Part shown: one piece after another, positions 11,031 to 22,086 of the stretch
Layout of the letters: the number at the start of each line of letters is the position of its first letter
How positions within the stretch are numbered: position 1 is the stretch's first letter
Assembly: GCA_002794775.1 (NCBI GenBank)
Contig: NBAY01000020.1
Coordinates: 186,001-250,000 of the forward strand
Reading direction: 5' to 3'
Length of the DNA stretch: 64,000 nucleotides
From: Porodaedalea pini
Taxonomy: Eukaryota > Basidiomycota > Agaricomycetes > Hymenochaetales > Hymenochaetaceae
Made by a program: the position numbers and the translations under genes
Notes under the pieces: model-generated
Told to the model about the DNA's origin: nothing
The model's input: the letters and a program-made list of their open reading frames with translations, nothing else
The model's database searches: none

Positions 11031-14000
11031 TTAGAGGACGGGTGAGGAATTTGCGGACGACGACCGGCGTCGAGCCAGGTACGGCATCGCACCACCAGGC
11101 GATTGCATCTGAGAATTGGAAGGTGAGATCGGCGTCGCCGGAACTGACGCGGACACAGGACGGTCCTCCGGAATCGGGCTACCCTTGATCGCGCTTTCGG
11201 TCAGCTTGGGACTCGAAGCCGACGGGCTGGTGACCGAAGACGACGAGTGCGATCGGCGCAGGTAGGGACGCGGCGGCGGTTTCGACTGGTCATGCGGACT
11301 TGTGGGCGACAGCAAGCCCGTCGGAGAAAGCATCTTTTCGACTTCATTCGGCGTCGATGGCGACGATGGAAGTGGCGGCAACTCCATGCCAAACTCATCG
11401 ATGTGGATTGAGCGCGGTGGAGGTCGTTTGACTTCGGCTTCCAGGAGCTGGATGCAACAATTAAGAGAATTATAGGCACCGAATACAATAACAAGCACAT
11501 ACCTCAATGCGGAGCTCCTCCCCGTCATACTCTCCTTCCATCTCATCAGGACCCAAGAGCACGCTTCCCTTTCTAAATACCTCACCCTCCTCCTCCACCA
11601 TCACCTTCGACCTGTAAAATATATTTAGTGACAGGTAGATGGACGATTCGACGTAGTAACACTCACATATCGATAGGTGACGGTCCGTCAATGCCCTCGC
11701 CTGACTCTTCCGTGAAAGTGGCCTTTTTCTCTTCCTCGTCCTCATCATCCGAGCTAGACAACACAAAGCTCGGACTTAACACCTTCTCGATTACCTCCGG
11801 CTCCGGGGCAGCGCGGCCCTTGCCCTTATCGATCTTCGGTGTCTCAGGCACCTCCGGTTCGGTTTCGCTCTCGCTCTCCTCTGCCTCACTTGGCAGCTCA
11901 GACGGAATATGCAACCGTAGGCCATTCAGCTTTACATCAATTTTCGTAGCCTGTTCAGGGGTTTGTGTGGCGTCTTCAGTCTCAGGATGGACATTCTCAG
12001 CAGACATGATGAGGCCGAGGCCAACGCCGGTACTTGCCTGCGGAGTGCTGACATCGGACATGCCATGGCCATTCGCGACGGGTGACGCGCCTCTGCTCTT
12101 GCGCGCTTCAGTAATCTGCGTGAGAGTATTGGTGATGCTGTCGTTGAGGTTAAAAATCTCTTCGATCCGGATTGGGTCTGCGGTGACCTGGATGACGTCT
12201 CCGAGCACGACAAGCGCAGCTTTCGAACGATCGACGAGCTCCGAGGCTGCAGTGTCGTAACCCTCTGGAGACGCTTGCATGCGCTCAGCAAGGTCTTCAA
12301 GCTGAGTTAGGCACTCCTTCGCCTGCGAGACGAGATCTTCGTCCACCTTAGACAAAAGATAAACGCTAGTGATGATGTAGGCATAAAGAAACTCGCACCT
12401 TCTTGTCTTCCCCCTTCTTGAACGTTTTGGCCAGCTCACTTTCTTCAATCATGCCCCAAACGCCCTTACCAAGCCCGCGTCCCGAGCTCGCTGCCTGTGA
12501 ACTCCGCTCCGCTTCCTCAGTATTACGCACGCATGTATTCAGTATGTCTCTACACATTCTAAAGATATATCAGACGTTTGAATAATGCAGTTCGAACGAT
12601 GGCACGCACCGAGCAAATTCCTCATCATCCGGTGGTATGTTTAAGTCGAGACAGCGCATCGTATGGTTAGCCTTCAAGCCGCCACTGAGCGCCATGACAC
12701 CTGCTAAATCTAGGTTGTTTAGGGTAAGATCGAGATGAAGCAGAGAAGTCGACTCTGGGAGGAATTCGGCTAACGCGATTGCGCCTGCTGACGACATGGA
12801 TGTTGAAGAGAGGAAAAGACGCTTGAGTGAGGTGTTCAGAGTGAACGCAGTTCTAAGCGATTGTATCTGCCAACACTTAAAATCAGCCACTTTCTCGTTA
12901 TTGATCTAGATTACTTACTCCATCAAGTGAGGGTCCCGAGCATGGATTTCGACCCAGATCAAGCGTCTCCAAAGTCAAGTTATATTTCTGTACGTTACAC
13001 TTTTTAGTAAATGTCCATTGATTGTGTCAAGCACGACGTACTAGAGCCTCGGCGATCGCAACAAGACCTTGCACGTCGATTTTGTTTTCACTGAGGTTCA
13101 GAACCTTCAGTGTCCGATTCCGTTTTAGGACCTGGGCAATATACTGTATCCCAGACTTTTCAAGAAAAAGTTAGGGCCACCCGGGGTCATGCCAAACAGA
13201 AAAACGCACCCTTATATCATTCCCTCTCAAATCAAGTGTTCGCAATTCTCCTAAACGAGGTAGTGCATCCAACGCGCGCACCTTATCCAGAAGCGCTGCA
13301 CTCGGCCCATTCGTCTTGCCGTGCTCCTTCGGTTGTGGAGCACTTCCTCCCACGCCCGGAGGATGTCGCGTCGTGATGCCGCCCTGCGCAGAGCTCGTGA
13401 TGATAGGCACCTGTTGGCCAGACGCGCTAAGTGGGTCCGGTGCCCGCGCTGCGTGCTGAACAGCTCGCGCACCTGCCGTGGCACCCGCGGCTAGCGCGAC
13501 GGCGCGCCGTGCTCGCGGAATATATGGCGTGTAGGTCGTCTGCACAGGGGCGTTCGCAGGGTGCGTCGGCGGAGGTGGTATGGGCCCTTGCCGAGGTGGA
13601 GGGGGTAACAGTACACTTGAGCGCGGAGATGTAGCGGGGCTCCTTTGCTGTGCAGGGCCAGCGAGATGTTGGAGTGGTGTGAGGGGTGGAGTCTCGCTAC
13701 TGGGTGTACTTGGAGGGGAGAGAGTGCTGAAGAGATGATTAGAGTTGGAAGTCAGGGAGGAAGTGGAAGACATGGAAGACGTGGAGGAGTTGGAAGGGAC
13801 GGTGTAGGCAGGCATCGTGTCGGGATAATCTTTAATCATGAGGGCGAGTGCAACCGCGCCAGACGCGGATATGCGATTGTGTCGGAGAGAAATGTTGCGT
13901 AGAGACGATGTACGAACATTTTGGGCTGATTGACATATAAGCTGTCGTGTCTTCGACGAAATATATTAAAACACACCAAGAGTTTCTAAGGAAGCTGGTC

Positions 14001-15141
14001 GCAGCGTACAGTCGTCCATTCGCAAGGAGACCAACCCGGGTTCCGCTGCTGGCTTCAATGACGCGCCTATGTACTCGACGGACTTCTTGTCTAAAGAGTT
14101 TTGTGATAGATCTAGGAACTGTAAATTCTTCGATTTCTGCACAAATGCACTAATCAGCTTGAAGGCTGGCGCCTTCAGACGCCGATTTGAAGCAACGGAC
14201 AAGAAGTTCAGCGTCCCTGGGATGAGTAGTGCATGGAGAAGGGGCTTCAGGTTCTGTGATAAAAACATCAAATTTTGTCACGCATTACGATGGCAAACCA
14301 CGAACATGCTCGTCGAGGTCGCATTCCTTCAGGAATAACTTGCGAAGACCCCACTCAACGGAGAATACATCGGAGAGCGTTGCAGCCTGACCTGGCGTAA
14401 TTTGAACCCCAGAAAGGTCAAGTGAACGACCCTGTGCTCCGGAGGCTTTCTACGGAAGCATACGTGTTAGCTGGATTCGATTTCAAAATAACAGTGCAAA
14501 ATCGATTATTTGCGCCTCAGAGCAGATGAAATGGCAGCGTGAAACGTGTTCCCTAAGGAAGCATATTGAGAATACAACGAATACCATTCTATCGACAATG
14601 AGTCGACAAAACGACCGTGCAAGTGATGCCACGCAATATTGTCTAATTTCCAAAATCGAAACGTGCTCACCTTCAGCGCAGCAGAAATGCCAGGATGGGG
14701 CTGCTCCTCACGACCGACACAGCATTCCTGGTAGAATGATTCAACCTTATCCATCGACCACCATTCCTCCGATTCGGCGCTGCTAGGTCCAAATGAATTT
14801 CCGCGCAAAACACGTCGTCGCCGTTCGGCCTCACGCGCTTCGATGGTCCTCTTCTCTTCCTTCGTGTTCACGCTACAGGGAGGGTTCGCAGCTGAAATCG
14901 GGTAGACTGTCGATAGGTGAGGCAGGAAGAAATGCGCGCGTTTCAGATCGTCATCGGTATCGCCAGCTGCACTCGACGCAGCACCCGACGAAGAGGGATT
15001 CTGAGTCGGGATGAGACGCGAGAGACGCGAGAGCGAGAAGAATGACTGTTGTGGCGGCGGTGGCTTCTTGAGTATTGATTTACCTGGTCGCGGCAGGGTG
15101 ACCGCCGATGAGGATGGCGAGCTGCACGACGGGGACGCCAT
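11031..15141 (-). CDS. Large leucine-rich-repeat protein, possible PP1 regulator
   Basis: Eleven exons (15141-14671, 14449-14306, 14253-13977, 13925-13210, 13143-13042, 12987-12919, 12866-12610, 12558-12399, 12346-11667, 11611-11503, 11447-11031) total 3402 nt, 1133 residues, all phases agreeing. Introns are about 50-65 bp except the first (221 bp). The first 157 residues are basic and Ser/Pro-rich with SILK at 22-25 and KRAHF at 67-71. Ribonuclease-inhibitor-type LRRs follow (LQFLDLSQNSLD, SLRHNRIS, LKVLNLSENKI, LETLDLGRNP, LLHLDLTLNNLD), with a long Ser/Pro/Ala insert at about 335-500. A charged, acidic region (about 700-990) and a Ser/Pro tail end the protein. SILK followed by an RVxF-like site is the docking pattern of protein phosphatase 1 regulators, and vertebrate PPP1R37 is also an LRR protein, but here the RVxF valine is alanine. 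Function is inferred only. Confidence 0.85.
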
Positions 15142-15399
15142 CTAACAATTACGGGCGCATGAAGGCAGAGTTGGAGATCTTCACTGACGATTTCAAGTCG
15201 ACTTGATACATCACCGCTACTAGTAGTCACGTGCGCTACGCTTTATATTATCTACCTACTGCTCGTAGACTGCCAACCGCTAACGGACTACAGAACCGGG
15301 TCCAAACGAAAAAAAGGAAGAAGAAGGACGAGGCGCGCGAATGAGGGGATGCGTTACATCGTATGTATAGTTGCGAAAAATTGCGTGTGGGTGTGTAAT
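15142..15399. other. LRR-gene upstream region
   Basis: This holds the probable promoter of the LRR gene. A TATA-like TATAAAG is read on the minus strand at about 15241-15247, roughly 100 bp before the ATG. Confidence 0.4.
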
Positions 15400-15936
15400 C
15401 TAGACGTGATAAGAGGGAGGTAATTCGGAAAAGAGTGGCATAGCGTCCGGCGGGCGACGAAACGAAAAGTAAGCGAACTTGAGTAAAAGTAGGAAATTGT
15501 TAGGACGAAACCATTCTGAAAATGATAAAGGTAAGGATCGTTGTCGAAAGAGGCCGTTTCGAACATGTGCGAAAAAGGTGCAAACGTTAAGGATATGACG
15601 GACATCATGCTTGATGCAGAGAGGGTCCGGACAGCGAGGTTCAGGGTTTCGTATATGCAAATCGAGCGCGTTAAGCATAATGCATGCGGCGCGTCCTTGA
15701 ACAGAGCGATGTATCCGCTTCTCGGGGGATAGCTTCAGAAAGGGTCTGATCGTTCGAGTCAGTGTGAGGATGAACGAGGATGGCTCGAATATGGAACGAT
15801 GTCCACGTAGATTGATCAGATTGTTTTTCCAGTCACGTATCAGTTCAAGTTGTACTCTCACTGACAAGTTTGGGAGGGATTCGGGGGCCGGTGTACGGTG
15901 AGGGTTGGAAGCGGCGTCTTTGGCCAGCTTCATCAC
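15400..15936 (-). pseudogene. Relic of the C-terminal end of a non-LTR retrotransposon ORF
   Basis: A 179-residue open frame contains CPDPLCIKHDVRHILNVC followed by FFAHVRNGLF. This resembles the C-terminal CCHC finger after the RNase H region of fungal LINE-type polyproteins, where a tract of the form CPxCG...ETxxHxLxxCPxYxxxR is usual, and the preceding KRIHRSVQGRAACIMLNAL resembles the RTGH-x-x-L-N segment. There is no reverse transcriptase or poly-A tail near it, so it would be a fragment. The match is by pattern only, and a host gene with a chance zinc-finger-like spacing is the alternative. Confidence 0.4.
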
Positions 15937-16417
15937 AAAATCTGCAGAGTATTATAACTAATTATATTCAATTATAAGTCTTAAAAGACATGTAATACAT
16001 ATAATCATTTCGGGCATAATTATAGAGCAATAAAATCTGAACTCCATCTTACAATCCACCATAATACTTACCGAAAAGCATAACAGTCATACCAAATTAT
16101 AATATATCAAAACACTTATGAGAGATTTTAATACATGATAAGACTTTCAATAGAGTATAAGTTAGCAGAAGTATTGCAGACTTATATATAATTAAATAAA
16201 TTCTAAAGTCAGGATTACAAGGTGGTGGAAAAGTTGTTGGAGTTATAAAAGCAAGAAATTACTTATAATGCTTTCTAATTGATGGTGATGTGCACTGTCG
16301 GTTCTCATGTGTATAATAGTTATAGCTCACTTAGCAGCAGTTGTCGTGGATGACAATTAGATAGAAGTATTGGAATAGAATGAAATTGAAATAGCACATA
16401 ACAATATGTGACCGACG
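15937..16417. other. AT-rich gene-free stretch
   Basis: Very AT-rich sequence with no open frame worth reporting. It ends where homology to the second DUF6698-type copy begins (about 16418), so it marks the outer edge of the degenerate zone. Confidence 0.5.
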
Positions 16418-16490
16418 ATAGGGAAAATAGAAATAGCTGTTCAAGATGGACGGTATCGGATTGAATGTGAGCGGAAATTTCAATCAAAAT

Positions 16491-18070
16491 TCATACATTG
16501 TCCTCTTCCTCTTTGTTGTCCTCCTCACCCTCTTCATTGCCCTCCTCATCCTCGGTCCAGTCTCGATAGAAGTCTTCAATATCAGCTATGGCACCTAGGT
16601 CATGAGGATCGGTTGCTGCTTGGGTATTCGGAAAGATAATTCTGAGTAAGGGTTAGTAAGGGACCATAATATCACATAGATGCAGATGAACATACCGATT
16701 CCACCAAATCAATAGCTCAGCAGTGTACCTCTTGACATGTGGGACATCAGACCTGAACAATTGAATAATACCATTAAACATCTCAGGTATTTCTGGAGCA
16801 CTTGACGTAGAGAAATGGAGCCTTGCGCTAAGAGCAAAGTAGACCTGGTAGTAATACATTTTTCAGTATTATATATGTGCAAACCATGAAACAAATAAAA
16901 TACCTGGACAGTAACGTATGCAAGTGATCCTGGAGTGACTTTGGTCATACCATGGATCTCTGCATTACCTATTTTTGTACACCTTGAGCCTTTGACAGCG
17001 GGACCTGAGTTGGCAGAAGAAGGCGCCGTAAAGATGTGTTTATAGGCCTACAAACCGTTTTTGAAGGCAAAGACTCAGCTATGATTGCCATCAAGTTCAC
17101 AGATGACTCCTTTTTTGTTTGTTACCGTGGCCCTGTCTGCACACAACAAAGCTAGATATCTAGAAAGTATGTAATATAAATCAGCAATGATGTGATAGGA
17201 AAGGCATGAGCACGTCTTCTTTTGTTTAAGATTATCTCAAAGTACTTACTCCAGAGTGAGCGGCTGAACCTCTGCGGGGGCCAGGAGCTTTGCGAGTGTC
17301 TCGTTCTCGAATCCATGTAAGTCTTTGCAATCATTATCTGGCCGTGTCAACTCATTGTCAACGGATGGGAAAACGATCCACTGGAGGATAATTTTCCTGA
17401 TTCCTGATGTATCGGCAGACCGAGCGGCACACTGACCCTCACGCAACTGTAAACATTGTGAGAGTTTATCTATGCAGAGGGAAAAAAAGCAATGACTCAC
17501 GCAATTAACTATATATTTGAATGTCTGAGTATCCGCCTTGACGACCTTCTTGTACAGCAAGGTGTTGACATCGAATAAAGCCTTCACAGCATCCACAGCA
17601 TGGTGGACACTGGCACAAGAACTGATTATTGAAAGAATAAAGTAGAATAAAACCAATCACTTACGACAGATCAGTGATTTGTTGTAATTCAGCAGGGCTA
17701 AGCTTTGCGTTAGGAATACCTTTGTTAAGAATTTGTTGTGGACTAGTCCATGGTTCATATGCTCTAGCAAGGTAGCATCCCTTGCTGATGAAGATGTCCA
17801 CTGCAGTACTGCAAATGAGTAAAGTAAACAGATAAACGAGGACAAGAGGAAGAAGCCAGCGTACGCCTTCCTCTTTCCACTTCGCGTAAACTCTTCCTCT
17901 GGCACCTGTCGTGAAGCACTGGTCGAGTCTGAGTCAGAAGAGGAGTCTGAGGAGCTAGGCTGCAAATCCATCATAAGGGGGGTCGGTGTCATCGGGTACT
18001 GAGGGGCGAGCATTCCGTGAGGGAGAGACATCGGGTACTGAGGGGCGAGCATTCCATGAGGGGGAGACAT
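16491..18070 (-). pseudogene. DUF6698-type gene, copy 1, probably decayed
   Basis: Coding pieces on the minus strand follow the pattern I associate with DUF6698, a family of unknown function found in many copies in Agaricomycetes: GKRKA..VDIFISKGCYLARAYEPW, VHHAVDAVKALFDVNTLLYKKV, QWIVFPSVDNELTRPDND, AYKHIFTAPSS, GNAEIHGMTKVTPGSLAYV, YFALSARLHF and a final LLIWWNR..IIFPNTQ with an acidic tail. The N-terminus has two copies of a 36-bp tandem unit (17993-18070). An exon near 17160-17060 reads LDGNHS then TGA, and phases across 17260-17130 do not close, so the copy is probably broken. An ATG at 18070 and a stop at 16491-16493 bound it. A second, rearranged copy lies at 38886-40588. Confidence 0.6.
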
Positions 18071-18272
18071 CGCAGTGAGTGTTTGAATACAGAAAGGAGC
18101 ATAGTAACACCTAACCAGTTTATAAGGCTGGGTGGGGGAGATCAGCAGCTGTGCAACTTTCACTGGAAAACACAACCACGGCGAGATATCCCCTCTTGGC
18201 TATATCACATTATGATCTCACGTGTTTCAGTGAGAATGCCAGAACTTGAAGAGAGAAGGAAGAAAGCTGCAC

Positions 18273-20112
18273 CGAATAGAACTTGGTAGGGTCGAATGGC
18301 CTCTCCTCCATGCTGATGAAGAACGGTTCAACGGAGACACCCGCTTGAGTCAAGTCCTAAGCAAAGTGTTCATGGCGTCAAACAAATGCAATGCTAACTC
18401 AAGCGCTACCAAAAGTGTCATTTGAGCAGACATGACAAGTTGAGCATTCTTCGCGCCGGGATGAGGGTCGTCTTTGTCAGTAATGAGGAAAAGACGCTTG
18501 ATGCCAGATTTTGGAGCTCTGGTAGAAAAAAGTTGTTTTACGCAAACAAGCCTATACAGATAGGCAACACTTACCCGTCTCGTAAGGCCCAGTTACAGCT
18601 CATAAAGACATCACCCATGGGGACACGATTCTCTGATGGTGGATACTCATAACGAAGCCACTTATGGTTATCCTTTGCCTCTAGATACATTCGAGAGGAA
18701 TGGATCAGCAATCACTTAGCATACAACTGCGAGTTGAAGTATAACGCACTGTAAAGGAGCTGGATAAGATTTTGAATCTTTGGGGCATCAATCTGTCCTA
18801 CAGGCTCGTATACGAACGTCCTATTCTTTGTACTCTGTAGCTCCGCGTGCTGAAAGGTGATGGTACGGTCTACTGGCAGACTCGGACCTGGTTGAGTTTG
18901 GCCACTGGGGGTTCACTCTAATGTGTCTGATGGAGGAGATAGTGTCAGGAAGTGTAGGGAAGTGTAGGGGAATACTCGGGACTAGGTGTCAACTCGGGGA
19001 CACAAGTACAAAGGATGACCGGTGAAATGTGCCTAAATGTGGACAGAGAACAAAGAGCAACTACGATCTTGACAACCCAGGCTCGGAAACTCGCCAGTGA
19101 AGACAGTAATCGAAACGATTCGTCGAGACAATTCTGAATCTGAAAAGATCTCGAGATGCGGTGCAGAATTGACGGAGATATGGCAGTTGCACTGGTTGCG
19201 GCTGGCGGAACGCACGGAACTCCCGGAACTGAAAAGCTATTTTCGTAGCTCTACGACGCGGGCTCGGAATCGTGCAAGACAAGACAGTGTTCGAAAGCGA
19301 TTTTAGACGAGATTACGAATCTGAAGAGAGCTCGAGAATCGGTTAAGAACTGAGGGAGATATAGCAAAAGCAAGATTTGGCCGAAAATGGGACTCGAGAC
19401 GGAACGGACGGAACGACACTGAATGGCGATGGAGACGAGAACTAAAGACTGGGACTGACTCGGGGGAACTAAACTTTTCTTTTTAAGACATTTACATGAG
19501 TGTTTAAATAACCAACAGAGGGTTGAGCCTCTGAGCAGCATACAAAGGACACAAAGACAGACCGGAGGCTCTAGCCAAACAACACCAAATAGCCAGAACT
19601 CGGAGCCGGAACTCGGGAACATGAGTAATTAAGCTTTGGGAGGCTCGGAACAATACCAGATGTGACCCAAAATGGACTTCAGTGGCTCACCGGTGCAGAA
19701 CCAAGCTGTATGCATCGAGTTAATCCAGCCAAACACTGAAACTGTCCTGAAATGCGTTGGGGATACTTGTAAGACTGTCCTGAGTCGAGTCAAACCTAAT
19801 AGAGCCGATTCCAAGGCTAGCAGCATTGGGATCTCCACAGCGCCGTATTTTCTTTCTTGCGAGACTTTGAGATGCTCAGTACGGTGTGGTATATGTGGGA
19901 GTTTGAGAGCTTCTCACAGTATTGAAAAGTAAAATCCCAGCAGCATCATTTGGCCCGACAACCTTCCACTTCTGAATTTGCATATCGGCCTCGAGTGCAG
20001 CAAGTAGGTGGGAGGTCTGTGTGCCTTCTTTGTTCGGGTCATCATGAAGCGCTTGCATTGACTCCGAACAGTCAATCGCAAAGAGAACGACATCATGTTT
20101 GCCTTCAAAGAA
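18273..20112 (-). pseudogene. Ku70-like vWA-domain fragment, C-terminal half missing
   Basis: Five exons read as the N-terminal von Willebrand A domain of Ku70, the DNA-end-binding subunit for non-homologous end joining: 20112-19918 (FFEGKHDVVLFAIDCSESM ... VGPNDAAGILLFNT), about 18912-18750 (KNRTFVYEPVGQIDAPKI), 18680-18575 (RVPMGDVFMSCNWALRDG), 18518-18410 (KSGIKRLFLITDKDDPHP) and 18356-18273 (LTQAGVSVEPFFISMEERP). Phases agree from the second piece onward. Nothing of the beta-barrel, bridge or SAP region follows; instead the DUF6698-type gene begins about 200 bp on. The first and second pieces are separated by about 1 kb of unrelated repeat, and a TGA at 18913-18915 sits where FNT.RT is expected. 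A functional full copy may exist elsewhere in the genome. Confidence 0.75.
18943..19860. repeat. Insertion inside the Ku70-like fragment, with internal duplication
   Basis: About 900 bp with no Ku70 similarity lies between the first two Ku70 pieces, probably inside an intron. It holds two diverged copies of a unit of about 180 bp, starting at 19081 and 19262; both begin GCTCGGAA and share CGAATCTGAA/GAATCTGAAAAG and GGAGATAT blocks. It starts TGTCAGGAAG, as an LTR might, but no matching end with a target duplication was found, so its type stays open. Confidence 0.45.
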
Positions 20113-21285
20113 CTGACAGCACGTGTCATAAGACACAGAAACGATTCAGCTGGTATCTGGAGAATATTATGGAGTTGTCGGCATACCAAGAACTCATTCA
20201 AATGCTAAAAAGTTAGTTTTGAGCTTCTTAAGTTAAGAAGCGTGCATAGCATGCTCACCGAATCAAGCATACGGTTCTGGGCATGCCTCAGCTCAAGCTC
20301 ACCGTCATTCAAGGGCCCGTACGTCTGTCATTTCTTAGCTACACTCGATTTACACATGGGCAAGATCACCTTACCGACACAAGTACAGAAGAAGGCGGAC
20401 ACGCTGCCCGATCATGTGCGGCTGGCCGATCAAAATCGTATAGTCAGTATTCAAGCTTGCCCTTGCATCTGTACAACAGTTCTCACCATCCACATACTTG
20501 CACAGGTACCGCCGCCTCGTATCGAAAAAAAGGGAAATCCTGGAGGAAAGAAAATGAGAATCAAGTTTCGAATGGTGCATCTGACTGTCACAAAATCATC
20601 CACCGTTCGACTGAAACACGACTATAGATAATGAGAGGATTCTTGTCATTGTCACTTGAGAAGTACGTTGACGAGTTGGCAAGGTGGGGGCGTGGCGTGA
20701 ACTTGAAAAGAAAGTAGTTTACGATCTTGTACAACAAAGGAACCTTCGACTCTAATTGTTAGCTTATCATTGGAGTCCTAGCGAATTGACCTTTCATCTT
20801 TCACGAGCCTGTCTGACATCCTCGCACCTCACCCCGATCTCTTTAAGTCTGAACTTGACTCATCTCTTGCAGACTTCGACCCTTACCTGCTGCAATCACT
20901 CATCATCGAGCAGCCAGACGCGTTCAACTTCCTACATTCCGAAACTACTCTTCACCATCAGCTCAGAGTCTGCCTCAGCATATGAAACAATGACTGCCTG
21001 CTTGAAGTCTTTCTACAATCAAGCCTCCTTGAAGTATTCATTCGAACTCATTGGTAAATTCACACAGGCATCAGCCGTCTGACAGCCGTCAGACATTCCC
21101 TCAGACTATTGCGAAGCGGCTCAGGCAACATCTTGCTCGAAGAGTATAATCCACACCCTCCTTCATCTGCCAATCATAACGGCACCTCGGACTATTCAAG
21201 TTACGATTCTCATTCTGAGTACTACTCCATCAGCTCCAGCCATCCGTCATTGGCTTATGCATCCGTCATCTCACCAGCTGCGATC
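20113..21285. other. Degenerate sequence with one leucine-rich coding relic
   Basis: On the plus strand, 20791-21050 reads as protein-like sequence (LFKSELDSSLADFDPYLLQ, SLIIEQPDAFNFLHSE, LLEVFLQSSLLEVFIR) in one frame with TGA at 20980-20982, continuing as Ser/Tyr-rich codons to the solo LTR. I do not recognise it. The rest (20113-20755) has only short overlapping frames; the Ku70 N-terminal exon, if present, was not found here. Confidence 0.35.
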
Positions 21286-21728
21286 TGTTAGGCGGGAGTC
21301 CGGGAGACGACTCGGACTGGGCAGGCCTCGGCTGACTGTCGTCTGGGACGTGCTATACTCGAGTGGAGACTCGGGACACGCTGTACTCAGGCTAGGTTGT
21401 CACGGGGGTAAGAGGATTAATACAGTGTACTCTACTACAGGAGGGGGGGACGTGGTCTCACCTAGGTCATCACGGGGGTAAGAGGAAAAGCAGAACAGGT
21501 GTTCAGATGCGATTCCTCTTCCTTATATACAGTGATCACCTCGTGAGAACCGGTTGCCCAATTGTCTAAGATTACATAAAGGGAGCGGAATGGAACGAAT
21601 GAAGGTCGCGTGAAAGGAGTGTGGGAAATGATTGGAAGGATGATTAAATATAATGAAAAGGAGTGATTAAAAGAAAAGAAATGGTCAAAGGAAAAATAAA
21701 AGAAAAGATGAAAGTTCGAGTCCTAACA
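21286..21728 (-). mobile_element. Solo LTR of the Gypsy-2/Gypsy-3 chromovirus family
   Basis: A 443-bp sequence begins TGTTAGGCGGG and ends GAGTCCTAACA, the reverse complement of an LTR with 5'-TGTTAGGACTCGAAC. It shares with the Gypsy-2 and Gypsy-3 LTRs the TATATAAG box, the GTTCTGCTTTT start of R and the terminal ACTCCCGCCTAACA, but is visibly diverged. No internal region is attached. The flanks are CGATC (21281-21285) and CAATC (21729-21733), a 5-bp target duplication differing by one G-to-A change at a CpG. Confidence 0.85.
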
Positions 21729-21897
21729 CAATCTCTGCATGCAGCTAGCCCATACAGGTTCAGTCTCCTCAGGCTCGCGCACCCAGTCCCATTGGCACAG
21801 GCCTTGCCATGTCGTTGCTTCCCCGAATCTCACAAAATGACAGCTGCTCTGCTCGCCTTCTTCTGGTGTCACAGATGCCAACTCATCACAATGGCTC

Positions 21898-21964
21898 TCA
21901 TCAAGAGTATAATCTACACCTTCCTTCATCTGCCAATCATGATGGCACCTCGGACTACTCAAGG
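21898..21964. repeat. About 65-bp direct repeat (other copy 21137-21202)
   Basis: Both copies contain AGAGTATAAT, CTTCATCTGCCAATCAT and GGCACCTCGGACTA in the same order and orientation, about 760 bp apart, with the solo LTR between them. This copy is just downstream of the end of the transposase gene. The origin is unclear: a duplicated exon or a piece of the old transposon end. Confidence 0.6.
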
Positions 21965-22086
21965 AGACAGAGTGCCTGATTAATTTTGGACTGGCATCTC
22001 CTCATCGGCAGATTCATTGTCCAGTACCAATCCTTCAGACTCAGAGTCTTCCATTTCCTCATCTCTGCCTTCACTATCGTGTCCAT

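Noticed and set aside
18273..20112. A complete, functional Ku70 gene
   Set aside because: The first exon is not found, one in-frame TGA and a large insertion occur, and the whole C-terminal half is missing before 18070.
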